Positions 7,194 to 14,749 of a DNA stretch of 26,545 nt are shown piece after piece. A program made the position numbers and the translations under genes. The number at the start of each line of letters is the position of its first letter. Position 1 is the stretch's first letter. The notes beneath the pieces were generated by a model. It did no database searches and was not told where the DNA came from. It worked only from the letters and a program-made list of their open reading frames with translations. The DNA is from Casp-Chloro-G3 sp002816715. Lineage in GTDB: Bacteria > Chloroflexota > Dehalococcoidia > Lucifugimonadales > UBA3495. Where the stretch lies: assembly GCA_027623815.1 (NCBI GenBank), contig JAQBUV010000036.1:1-26545 (forward strand). The letters are read 5' to 3'.

Positions 7194-8837
7194 ATGAGAG
7201 CATCTCCAGGTTTCCACACTTGGGGTCTCCGCCATTGGGGTTTCCACCATTGGGATATCCGTCAATGGGGTCTCCGCCATTGGGGTTTCAGTCTTTTGAT
7301 CGGGGCCGTTCTGGCCGTGGTCGTCTTCTGGCTGGGGGTGGTGTCGTTGGTAAACCTCAGCCTTCCTCCCAGATTCTCGGTCTTTGTCGCTGCGGTCATG
7401 GTGGTGGGCGTCCCCTCAGCGCTCTACCTGATGCTGGGGGTCACGTATGAAAAAGCTTCCGTCTTAATGATATTGACCCTACCTCTACTGTACGGGTTCG
7501 TGCTCAACATCGGCGGGAACTTCCGGATCACCTACCTGTTTGCGGTTTTAGCTTTTGGGGTAGCCTTACTACAAGGCAAGCTACGGACATTTCCCCGGGA
7601 GCCTGCCCTGCTGTTTCTATCCGCCTTTGTGATTTACGCTGTTTTCTCGACGGCACTGACTTTTGGAATAGACACGTCTGGCCCGAGGGAGGCGGCGGGA
7701 TTTCGACTGTCCACTCTTCGGTCGGTCATCCAAGCCGGGCAACTGGTCCTGATGGTGATGGCATTTTATGTGACGATCAATTACGTTACGTCCTTCGAGA
7801 GATTGCGCCGATTCTCCAACCTGGTCTTCTGGTCAACTGCGGCGGTGACCCTGTATGGGGCTTACGATTTTTTCACTGCGCTTTTTGGTCTGCCCTTTTT
7901 CAGCATAATTTATGACCTGAGTTACTACGCCGGAGGAATCGACTCTCCGTTTTTCACAGTAGGTGACCTGACCGTGCCACGTCCCAGATCCACCTTGGCC
8001 GAGCCGCTAGACCTCTCGATTTTCTTACTATTCAGCATCCCTTATTCGATCGCATCACTTACTTCCGAGCGATCTGCGGCCCTTAGAGCAGTGAAGGTCT
8101 GCTTCATTTTGCTGGGGTGTCTGCTATTTGTGGTGGCCAACTCTCGATCAAGTCTCCTGGCCATACCGGTTATTTTTGCTCTAGTGTTGTGGCTGGCTCC
8201 GGGCTACGTTGCTCGTTTGAAAATGCTACTGGCCGGGGCATTGGTGTACCTTCTGATTGCCCTGGTCGTTTTTCCCCTCGCTGGCGGCAACGGTGATGTC
8301 CTCTCGCCGGTTCAATTTTTCACAGAACGCATGGCGTCGCTTCAGAACATTGGGGCCAATCTGCGGGAAGAGCCAGCGGGCGCCTCAATCGGCCGGGGAT
8401 ACGCCAAACCGCTGGCGGTGTTCAGGGAGCATCCAATCTTTGGCGTGGGTCTGGGGAACTACCCGTTTTATTATTCTGAGTTAGTCGATTCGCCAACAAT
8501 AGTATTGGCCACTACTTTCAGCCTCTATTTTCGACTGCTGACTGAGCTCGGTATCATCGGAACATCCCTCTTCCTGCTGTTTGTGGCCACCGCTCTCTGG
8601 CGACTGCTCAGGTTGATCAAACGATCGTCTGATCGGATGCTCCGACCATTCGCGGTAGCTGCCCTGATTTCGATAGTTGGGGTCATGATCGCCAGAGTTG
8701 GACTTGATGGACTATACACCGACAGTTATATATGGGTAATGCTGGGTGCGGGAGTCGCGATTCCTTGGCTGGTAAACCGGGGCCAAGAGGGTGATGTACC
8801 CGGGCAGCGGTTGGTTACGGTCGAGCCAGGCCGGTAG
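7194..8837 (+). CDS. O-antigen ligase / Wzy polymerase-like membrane protein with N-terminal pentapeptide-period repeat
   Basis: The 547-residue protein is polytopic, with about 13 hydrophobic segments. Near residues 410-425 it carries the Wzy_C/O-antigen ligase signature HPIFGVGLGNYPFYY, followed by a large hydrophobic hairpin. Such proteins polymerise undecaprenyl-linked repeat units or ligate glycans to an acceptor on the outer face of the membrane. The first ~33 residues are odd: residues 6-30 are five copies of a five-residue unit of the form G-(F/L/I)-(H/R)-x-W, encoded by a 15-nt tandem repeat. The ATG at 7194 directly follows the previous stop and has no obvious Shine-Dalgarno, so a TTG after the repeat (Leu35) could be the true start. 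Polymerase versus ligase cannot be settled by sequence. Confidence 0.87.
   Translation: MRASPGFHTWGLRHWGFHHWDIRQWGLRHWGFSLLIGAVLAVVVFWLGVVSLVNLSLPPRFSVFVAAVMVVGVPSALYLMLGVTYEKASVLMILTLPLLYGFVLNIGGNFRITYLFAVLAFGVALLQGKLRTFPREPALLFLSAFVIYAVFSTALTFGIDTSGPREAAGFRLSTLRSVIQAGQLVLMVMAFYVTINYVTSFERLRRFSNLVFWSTAAVTLYGAYDFFTALFGLPFFSIIYDLSYYAGGIDSPFFTVGDLTVPRPRSTLAEPLDLSIFLLFSIPYSIASLTSERSAALRAVKVCFILLGCLLFVVANSRSSLLAIPVIFALVLWLAPGYVARLKMLLAGALVYLLIALVVFPLAGGNGDVLSPVQFFTERMASLQNIGANLREEPAGASIGRGYAKPLAVFREHPIFGVGLGNYPFYYSELVDSPTIVLATTFSLYFRLLTELGIIGTSLFLLFVATALWRLLRLIKRSSDRMLRPFAVAALISIVGVMIARVGLDGLYTDSYIWVMLGAGVAIPWLVNRGQEGDVPGQRLVTVEPGR
7209..7289 (+). repeat. 15-nt tandem repeat, five copies plus partial
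   Basis: Five 15-nt units run from 7209 to 7283, with a sixth starting at 7284, all in frame with the Wzy/ligase-like gene. Each unit ends in TGG and the consensus is close to GGTCTCCGCCATTGG. The 24-nt blocks at 7221-7244 and 7266-7289 are identical, exactly three units (45 nt) apart, so the array has probably grown or been homogenised by slippage or unequal recombination. Copy-number changes would not shift the frame. Confidence 0.92.
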
Positions 8838-8855
8838 TTTTGACCGGTAGCTTTG
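8830..8855 (+). repeat. Two 13-nt direct repeats over a stop codon
   Basis: Two adjacent 13-nt units of the form CCGGTAGYTTTGA differ at one base. The TAG in the first unit is the stop codon of the Wzy/ligase-like gene; the second copy lies just after it. This is probably a slippage duplication at the gene end with no visible function. Confidence 0.7.
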
Positions 8856-8899
8856 ATGGGTAGGCGGGCTGGTATCCCCAGTAACCTGGCAGAAACCAA

Positions 8900-10060
8900 A
8901 TGACAATTCCTGCCGTTCCGCTCCCAAGGATCAGATCGCTGCTCCAGGCGGTAGCGGCACCCCTTGCCACCGGAGCGCCCTGGCGGCTGAACCACCGTCA
9001 GGGAGACGTTGCGCAGGTCTACCGGCGGGGGAGCTTCGCCTTGGCGGCAGCCGTACAGACCGTGATAACGGCGAATGCGTCAGACCGGGCCATCGTCTGG
9101 ATCCCTGGATACTTTTGCAACGAGGCGTTGGAACCCCTGCGTCGCCTGCCGGTAACCCTCCGGTTTTACCCGGTTCAAGCCGACCTGACTCCAGATTGGT
9201 CAGCCCTGGCAGAATTCCCTGGGGGACAGTCGGGATCGGTAGTGTTCGTTCTGGTGCACTATTTTGGGTTCCCCAATGCGATACTCCAAGCAAAATCCTT
9301 CTGTGAGCAACACCAAGTGGTTCTCCTGGAAGATGCAGCCCACGTCCTTCAGCCCGGTGGGGGGATCGGCGATGGTGACCTGTCTATCTTTAGCCCCCGG
9401 AAGCTTTTGGCCGTTCCTTCAGGCGGCATATTAGTTGCATCCCAGGCTTGGGCGACCCACCTGATGAAAGTCTCAGCGCGGCAAGGCGGGAATGCGGACA
9501 CCATCCGCTGGCTGGCCAAACGTCTTGCCCAGAAACTATTTGTGAAGCTCCATATTCCCTGGCATCGCTTCAAGGGTGTGGTGCAGCAGGACTGTTCGCC
9601 TGGTAGCACTGATGGACTTCCTCACCGAACCCCTGGAGGATACAACCCATTTGACCTGAAGCTGTTGACTGTGATGGCACAAGACATGGATGCGGTCATG
9701 GAACGAAGGCGGCGCAATTACCGGCAATTGCTGGGCTGGACTGAGCATCTGGTCGGGGCCCGCCCATTGTTTGCCCGTCTGCCCGATGGCGTCTGCCCCT
9801 ATGCCTTTCCTCTACTGGTTAATCAAAGCAGTTCCGACTTGGTGGCCACGCTGCGGTCCCAGGGTATTCCAGCCAGCCAATGGCCCGATCTCCCACCCGA
9901 GGTTCTAGGCTCCCAGAGAGAGCATAAAATCTCGATCCATACTTTTGAGCGGTTGCTGCTGCTGCCGGTGCACCAGAGCCTTACCTCCAGTCAAATCGAC
10001 CGGGTAGGCCAACAACTTTGCGCGGCGCTCACCGGAGACAGTAAGACCTCAGATGATTAG
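8900..10060 (+). CDS. DegT/DnrJ/EryC1/StrS-type aminotransferase
   Basis: The 386-residue PLP enzyme of the sugar aminotransferase family shows WIPGYFCNEA near the N-terminus, VFVLVHYFGFP, the PLP-ring Asp in LLEDAAH (Asp145, His148), and the Schiff-base lysine in FSPRKLL (Lys168) followed by the glycine-rich SGG. Members convert a keto-sugar nucleotide to an amino sugar using glutamate or glutamine. The sequence is divergent from well-known sugar aminotransferases, and some members of the superfamily act as non-transaminating dehydrases, though the lysine here argues for PLP linkage. It lies 62 nt after the membrane protein gene and overlaps the FemAB-like gene by 8 nt, so the two are probably coupled. 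Confidence 0.85.
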   Translation: MTIPAVPLPRIRSLLQAVAAPLATGAPWRLNHRQGDVAQVYRRGSFALAAAVQTVITANASDRAIVWIPGYFCNEALEPLRRLPVTLRFYPVQADLTPDWSALAEFPGGQSGSVVFVLVHYFGFPNAILQAKSFCEQHQVVLLEDAAHVLQPGGGIGDGDLSIFSPRKLLAVPSGGILVASQAWATHLMKVSARQGGNADTIRWLAKRLAQKLFVKLHIPWHRFKGVVQQDCSPGSTDGLPHRTPGGYNPFDLKLLTVMAQDMDAVMERRRRNYRQLLGWTEHLVGARPLFARLPDGVCPYAFPLLVNQSSSDLVATLRSQGIPASQWPDLPPEVLGSQREHKISIHTFERLLLLPVHQSLTSSQIDRVGQQLCAALTGDSKTSDD

Positions 10061-11090
10061 TCTGGAACCACAAGATTTTTCTCAAAGCGAATGGACAGAC
10101 CTGGTATCTGGATTCCAGGGGCTAAGTCTGATGCAAACCTGGGAGTATGCCGAGGCCAAGGCCGAGATGAGCCAATGGATGGTGTGGCGAGCCACCTTGA
10201 ACGATCACGGGCTAACACTGGGTGCGGTTCAAGCGATGGTACGCCCGTTTCCTTGGCTCAGCGGGGGCCTGGTCTGGATCAACCGGGGGCCACTTTGGAA
10301 TCGTGTAGAAACGGACGGAATGGATGATCCGTCGTTATTATCACCGATGATGAAAGCGCTGCAGCATTATTGGGTGGAGCAACGAGGCATGTATCTGCGC
10401 ATTGCGCCACCCGCTCTGGAGAATATCACCGCCGCTGATGCGCTGGGGACTACCGGCTGCGGCCAAGTAGCCGCCGTCTCGGGCTGGGCCTCCGCTCGGG
10501 TGGATCTCTCCCAGACGGTGGAGTCGTTGCGCAGCCAACTCCAGCAAAAATGGAGGAACTGCCTGAACAAGGCGGAGCGGCTGGGGTTGAACACCCAGGA
10601 AGGCTCTGCCGACGAGAAGTTCCGCGAACTCACAGCTAGCTACGGTACAACGTTGCCGGAACGGAACTACCAGACCAATATCACCCCAAAGTTCCTGTGC
10701 CGCCTTCAGGCCCTGCTCCCGCCAGAGCGCAAACTGTGGGCATTAAATGCGAGGCAGGACACAGAGCAATTGGGGGGTATTCTGATAGCGAGATATGGAG
10801 ACACCTGCGAGTATCTGGTTGGCTCGATTAACGAAGCGGGGAAAGAGCGCAATGCCGGACAATTTTTGCTGTGGCAAGCCGTATGCCAGATGAAAGCCCT
10901 TGGGTACCGCTGGTTTGACCTGGGGGGAATGGACCCGGAACACACCCCAGCAGGAATCTTCCACTTTAAGTCGGGACTGGGGGGTACCCTCTACCGGCTA
11001 ATTGGTGAGTTTGAGGGCCATAATGGCGGGTGGCGCAGCCGGGCGTTACGTTGGTACGTCAGCCGTGTCAGAAGCGAATCGGGCGTCTAG
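10053..11090 (+). CDS. FemAB-like GNAT acyltransferase (peptidoglycan-bridge / BioF2-like)
   Basis: The 345-residue protein has the double-GNAT FemAB architecture. MQTWEYAEAKAEM near the N-terminus, LQQKWRNCLNKAERLG in the middle, and GQFLLWQAVCQMKALGYRWFDLGGMDP in the second GNAT half are typical. Classical FemABX enzymes add amino acids to lipid II; FemAB-related proteins also occur in exopolysaccharide clusters, where they are thought to add an aminoacyl or acyl group to a sugar amine. Here it overlaps a sugar aminotransferase gene upstream and sits 1 nt before a deacetylase gene. That suggests it acylates the amino group installed or exposed by those enzymes (inference). A housekeeping lipid II role is less likely in this position. 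Confidence 0.83.
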   Translation: MISLEPQDFSQSEWTDLVSGFQGLSLMQTWEYAEAKAEMSQWMVWRATLNDHGLTLGAVQAMVRPFPWLSGGLVWINRGPLWNRVETDGMDDPSLLSPMMKALQHYWVEQRGMYLRIAPPALENITAADALGTTGCGQVAAVSGWASARVDLSQTVESLRSQLQQKWRNCLNKAERLGLNTQEGSADEKFRELTASYGTTLPERNYQTNITPKFLCRLQALLPPERKLWALNARQDTEQLGGILIARYGDTCEYLVGSINEAGKERNAGQFLLWQAVCQMKALGYRWFDLGGMDPEHTPAGIFHFKSGLGGTLYRLIGEFEGHNGGWRSRALRWYVSRVRSESGV

Positions 11091-11091
11091 G

Positions 11092-12006
11092 ATGAATCCG
11101 ATCTCGGGACAACCGCTACAGTACCGGGTAGCCAGGGTCTGCCTCATGGCTCATCGGACTCTACAGAAGATTGGGAAGGCAAATCCGGCAAGCGGTTTTC
11201 GCGTCCTGTTATTCCACCATGTCACCCCGGGGCAGATGACGGCGTTTGAACGGCTCCTGCGCTATCTACATGACCAACACAGAATTCTAACGCCAGCGGA
11301 GGCCGAAGCCATGCTGTCAGGTCAGCCAGGGCCTGCTGGTAATGGCCGGATACCTTATTTACTCACCTTCGACGACGGCTTTCTCTCCCACGCCCGGATC
11401 GCTAAAGATCTACTGGACCCATTGGGGATTAAGGGCATTTTCTTTGTTTGTCCAGGTTTAATCGATACCCAAAGAGAGCAAGACCGTGAGACAATTGCCA
11501 AGTTTATTTGGGATGGGGCAGTGACCAGCAACGACCTACCCAACGACATTGGCCTAATGTCCTGGTCAGATGTGGAGTCGCTCAGTGCGTCCGGCCATAC
11601 CATTGGCTCCCACGGTTATACCCACCGAAGATTGGCCGGGCTTTGCCAGGACGATCTGGAGCAAGAGGTAGTCGGCGCAGGAATTCGCCTGGCAGAGCGC
11701 CTGGGCGTGCCGCCAGATTGGTTTGCTTATCCCTTTGGCAACCTGCCTAGCATTGACCAACTGGCCTTCGACACCATCGCCAGCCGCTATCGGTACTGCT
11801 GTAGCGGCATTCGGGGGTTGAATTCAATGCGGGTCAACCCGTACGCTTTATCCAGGGAGCAGCTTGGGCTACATGAACCTTTTGCGTATCAACAGCTAGT
11901 AGTGGAGGGGGGCTTGGACTTCTATTATGGGTCTAGGACAAAACGGCTACAAGGTTTAGCCGAAGCGGCGACGGGTCGAGCCGTGACTCCTGACATTCGG
12001 GCATGA
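11092..12006 (+). CDS. Polysaccharide deacetylase (NodB domain, CE4)
   Basis: The 304-residue protein carries a NodB homology domain. Motif 1 is LTFDDGF (Asp94 and Asp95: catalytic base and metal ligand) and motif 2 is SHGYTHRRL (His174, His178: metal ligands). WFAYPFGNLP supplies the later PFG element. CE4 enzymes hydrolyse N- or O-acetyl groups from polysaccharides or lipid-linked sugars. I chose ATG 11092, 1 nt after the FemAB stop; a start at 11002 in the same frame would overlap that gene by 89 nt. No clear signal peptide is visible at the chosen start, so the enzyme could act in the cytoplasm on intermediates. Its stop overlaps rmlA by 4 nt. Confidence 0.9.
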   Translation: MNPISGQPLQYRVARVCLMAHRTLQKIGKANPASGFRVLLFHHVTPGQMTAFERLLRYLHDQHRILTPAEAEAMLSGQPGPAGNGRIPYLLTFDDGFLSHARIAKDLLDPLGIKGIFFVCPGLIDTQREQDRETIAKFIWDGAVTSNDLPNDIGLMSWSDVESLSASGHTIGSHGYTHRRLAGLCQDDLEQEVVGAGIRLAERLGVPPDWFAYPFGNLPSIDQLAFDTIASRYRYCCSGIRGLNSMRVNPYALSREQLGLHEPFAYQQLVVEGGLDFYYGSRTKRLQGLAEAATGRAVTPDIRA

Positions 12007-13070
12007 AGGCGCTAATTCTAAGCGGCGGACGGGGAGTGCGGATGCGCCCCTTGACCTCCACCATCGCGAAGCAGCTTCTTCCGGTGGCCAACAAGCCCAT
12101 CCTTTACTTTGTTCTGGAGCAAATCGCCGAAGCTGGTATTTCTGATGTCGGGATGGTAATCTCGCCGGAGACCGGCGCATCTATTCGGGAGCACGTGGGG
12201 GACGGCAGTCAGTGGAATCTCAAGATCACCTACATCCTACAGAACCAGCCCGCCGGACTGGCTCACGCGGTGAAGGTGGCGGCCGATTTCCTGCGGGGTG
12301 AACCCTTCCTGATGTTTCTCGGAGATAACCTGATTCAAGGCGGTGTGAAGTGGATTCTGGATACCTTCCAAAAGAAACAACCTGATGCATTGATTCTGCT
12401 CAAGGAAGTGAGCGACCCAACTCGATTCGGCGTGGCGGTCATGGATGGCCAGGGGAAAGTTGAGCGCCTGATTGAAAAGCCCCAGGAGCCGCCCAGCCCG
12501 TTAGCTCTGGTGGGTGTGTATGTGTTCCAACCCAAAATACACGATGCGATCAGTCGGCTTCGCCCATCGTTGCGTGGTGAACTTGAGATTACCGATGCGA
12601 TTCAGGTGCTAATCGACGATGGAAGCCAGGTTGAGGCTGTTGTGCTAGAGGGTTGGTGGCTGGACACCGGCAAGAAAGATGATCTGCTGGAAGCAAACAG
12701 CCTGGTTCTAGATGAGTTTACTCGGCACAAGATCGAGGGGCAGGTCGATTCCAAAAGCCAGGTTTCCGGTCGAACCGAGATCGGCGCGGGTGCCGTGATT
12801 GAGGGGAGTATCGTCCGTGGCCCCACCGTCATTGGAGAAGGAACAATCATCAAAGACTCCTTTGTCGGGCCCTACACCAGCCTGGGCCGCCAGTGTGTTG
12901 TGATCGGATCGTCATTGGAAAACTGCGTAATCTTGGATTCGGTCCGCATAGAGGGCGTGGAAAGACTGGAAGATAGTATTGTGGGCCGAAATGCCCTGGT
13001 TCACCGCAATACCAGCAACCATCGCGCCCTGCGGCTGATGATCGGCGACGACTCGGAAGTCAGCCTGTGA
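12003..13070 (+). CDS. rmlA: Glucose-1-phosphate thymidylyltransferase, long form
   Basis: The 355-residue protein has an N-terminal nucleotidyltransferase domain (~1-240) and a C-terminal left-handed beta-helix of hexapeptide repeats (~240-340, e.g. IGAGAVIEGSIVRGPTVIG). This matches the long form of RmlA. It makes dTDP-glucose from glucose-1-phosphate and dTTP, the first rhamnose-pathway step. The signature near the N-terminus reads GGRGVRMRPLT with PVANKPI after it; the usual threonine after the third glycine is valine and the usual leucine is methionine, a mild deviation. GEPFLMFLGDN and VERLIEKP are also present. The ATG overlaps the deacetylase stop (ATGA), and the stop overlaps rmlC. 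The neighbouring rmlC and rmlB support dTTP-glucose specificity. Confidence 0.93.
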   Translation: MKALILSGGRGVRMRPLTSTIAKQLLPVANKPILYFVLEQIAEAGISDVGMVISPETGASIREHVGDGSQWNLKITYILQNQPAGLAHAVKVAADFLRGEPFLMFLGDNLIQGGVKWILDTFQKKQPDALILLKEVSDPTRFGVAVMDGQGKVERLIEKPQEPPSPLALVGVYVFQPKIHDAISRLRPSLRGELEITDAIQVLIDDGSQVEAVVLEGWWLDTGKKDDLLEANSLVLDEFTRHKIEGQVDSKSQVSGRTEIGAGAVIEGSIVRGPTVIGEGTIIKDSFVGPYTSLGRQCVVIGSSLENCVILDSVRIEGVERLEDSIVGRNALVHRNTSNHRALRLMIGDDSEVSL

Positions 13071-13618
13071 GCACACTCAATTTTCAGAGACTGGAAATCC
13101 CTGAGGTAGTGCTCATAGAGCCGATGGTCTTCGAGGATGAGCGGGGATTCTTTATGGAGACGTATAAGCGCTCTGTTTTCGAGTCTTTCGGCATCCCAGA
13201 GCGTTTTGTCCAGGACAACCATTCCAAATCGATCAAGGGAGTTCTGCGGGGTCTCCACTATCAAAAAAGCCCCAAAGCCCAAGGAAAACTAGTCCGAGTG
13301 GTGGCGGGCGAGGTCTTTGACGTGGCGGTAGACATCCGCAATGACTCCCCAACTTACGGAAAGTGGGTTGGGGTAGTGCTGTCGGCTCAGAATCGGAAAA
13401 TGCTTTACGTCCCACCGGAATTTGCCCACGGCTTCTGCGCCCTGAGCGATGGGGCCGAAGTGATCTACAAGACTACGGACGAGTACGCCCCGGAAGCGGA
13501 ACGCGGTATTGTCTGGAATGATCCGGACCTGGGGATTACCTGGCCGGTGGATCAACCGATTGTCTCGGCCAAAGACGCGGTGCTGCCTCGTTTCGAAGCT
13601 GCCGAAAATGAGCTTTGA
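13067..13618 (+). CDS. rmlC: dTDP-4-dehydrorhamnose 3,5-epimerase
   Basis: The 183-residue cupin of normal RmlC length shows FEDERGFFMETYK, the catalytic histidine region VLRGLHYQ, KLVRVVAGEVFDVAVDIR, and MLYVPPEFAHGF, the standard order of RmlC motifs. It epimerises dTDP-4-keto-6-deoxyglucose at C3 and C5. The start is GTG 13067, which overlaps the rmlA stop (GTGA). The following gene begins at or just after its stop, so rmlA-rmlC-rmlB form a tightly coupled block. Confidence 0.96.
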   Translation: MSTLNFQRLEIPEVVLIEPMVFEDERGFFMETYKRSVFESFGIPERFVQDNHSKSIKGVLRGLHYQKSPKAQGKLVRVVAGEVFDVAVDIRNDSPTYGKWVGVVLSAQNRKMLYVPPEFAHGFCALSDGAEVIYKTTDEYAPEAERGIVWNDPDLGITWPVDQPIVSAKDAVLPRFEAAENEL

Positions 13619-13632
13619 CGCATGATGGAGTT

Positions 13633-14694
13633 ATGAGTCAGACCATTCTGGTTACCGGGGGACTGGGCTTCATTGGAAGCCATTTCGTTCGGCTGGTTTT
13701 GCGAGAGCGGCCCGGGACTCGGGTGGTCAACCTGGACAAGATGACCTACGCAGGCAATCCCGACAATCTGGCCGGAGTAGAACACGACCCAAACTACACT
13801 CACGTTCTGGGCGATATCACCGACCAAGCGGTAGTTCAGCGGGTTTTCTCTGAAGAAAGACCCTTTGCCGTGGTCAATTTCGCTGCCGAGTCTCACGTTG
13901 ACCGCAGCATAATGTCTTCCGGCCCCTTTCTCCAGACCAATGTCCTGGGCGTCCAGACCTTACTCGATATAGCGCGGCAATTCCCGGTCGAACGGTTCGT
14001 ACAGATTTCCACCGACGAGGTCTACGGGGATATCGGCGCAGACGACCCGCCCGCGACCGAGGAAGCGGCCCTGCGCCCTAGCAACCCCTACTCCGCCAGC
14101 AAGGCCGCCGCTGAGATGCTGTGCCTGGCATACGAGAGAACTTATCAGGTTCCCGTGCTGGTGGTGCGAAGCTCTAACAACTATGGCCCCTACCAGCATC
14201 CGGAGAAATTAGTCCCACTGATGATCCGAAACGCCCTGGTCGGAGAGATACTGCCCGTTTATGGAGATGGCAAACAAGTTAGGGACTGGCTGTACGTGGA
14301 GGACAACGTCAAGGCAATACTCTGCGTGCTGGAGCAGGGGCAAGTCGGCAACATTTACAATGCGGGTGCGGGAGAGGCGCGAGAGAACCTGGAAGTAGTT
14401 ACCCAAATCTGTGAGTGTCTCACTCAGGAAACAGGCAATAATACGGAACATTACCGGGCCTTGGTGCGATTTGTGGAAGACCGCCCTGGGCATGACCGGC
14501 GGTATGCCACGGATACCCGGCGCATTCGTGAGGAACTGGGGTGGTCGCCTGAGACGCCATTCGATCAAGGTTTTGGTCAGACGGTGCAATGGTACCTGTC
14601 ACACCCCGATTGGATTGAGCGGGTGATCAGTGGCGAATACCATCGCTACTACGCTGAGGTTTATGCGCGCTCCTGGGGCAGGAAGCCAGCGTGA
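13633..14694 (+). CDS. rmlB: dTDP-glucose 4,6-dehydratase
   Basis: The 353-residue extended SDR opens with ILVTGGLGFIGSHFVR for NAD+, then LDKMTYAGN, AAESHVDRSI, the catalytic QISTDEVYGD, and YSASKAAAEML with the Tyr/Lys pair. RSSNNYGPYQHPEKL is the classic RmlB substrate-binding stretch. It converts dTDP-glucose to dTDP-4-keto-6-deoxyglucose. I chose ATG 13633 because it places the Rossmann motif at the usual distance. An alternative TTG at 13615 would overlap the rmlC stop as TTGA and add six residues; neither has an ideal Shine-Dalgarno, the GGAG at 13627-13630 being close to the ATG. Confidence 0.95.
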   Translation: MSQTILVTGGLGFIGSHFVRLVLRERPGTRVVNLDKMTYAGNPDNLAGVEHDPNYTHVLGDITDQAVVQRVFSEERPFAVVNFAAESHVDRSIMSSGPFLQTNVLGVQTLLDIARQFPVERFVQISTDEVYGDIGADDPPATEEAALRPSNPYSASKAAAEMLCLAYERTYQVPVLVVRSSNNYGPYQHPEKLVPLMIRNALVGEILPVYGDGKQVRDWLYVEDNVKAILCVLEQGQVGNIYNAGAGEARENLEVVTQICECLTQETGNNTEHYRALVRFVEDRPGHDRRYATDTRRIREELGWSPETPFDQGFGQTVQWYLSHPDWIERVISGEYHRYYAEVYARSWGRKPA

Positions 14695-14749
14695 GGCGTC
14701 TAGTTTCTCAGTTTCAGCTAGTGCAGCACCCTTCCCAAAGGAAATAAGC

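Noticed and set aside
7209..7289. Short regular repeats as a CRISPR array or plasmid iterons
   Set aside because: Units are directly adjacent without spacers, are in frame with a membrane-protein gene, and there are no cas or replication genes.
8712..9293. - strand open frames across the aminotransferase start
   Set aside because: Low-complexity Pro/Arg/Gly-rich translations opposite a clear PLP enzyme gene; no ribosome site or domain.
11002..11091. Upstream extension of the polysaccharide deacetylase
   Set aside because: It would overlap the FemAB-like gene by 89 nt; ATG 11092 lies 1 nt after that gene, as expected in this operon.
14630..14749. Upstream extension of the GT4 glycosyltransferase into rmlB
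   Set aside because: The leader is low complexity and overlaps rmlB; TTG 14750 has a strong AAAGGAA site and gives the usual GT4 N-terminus.
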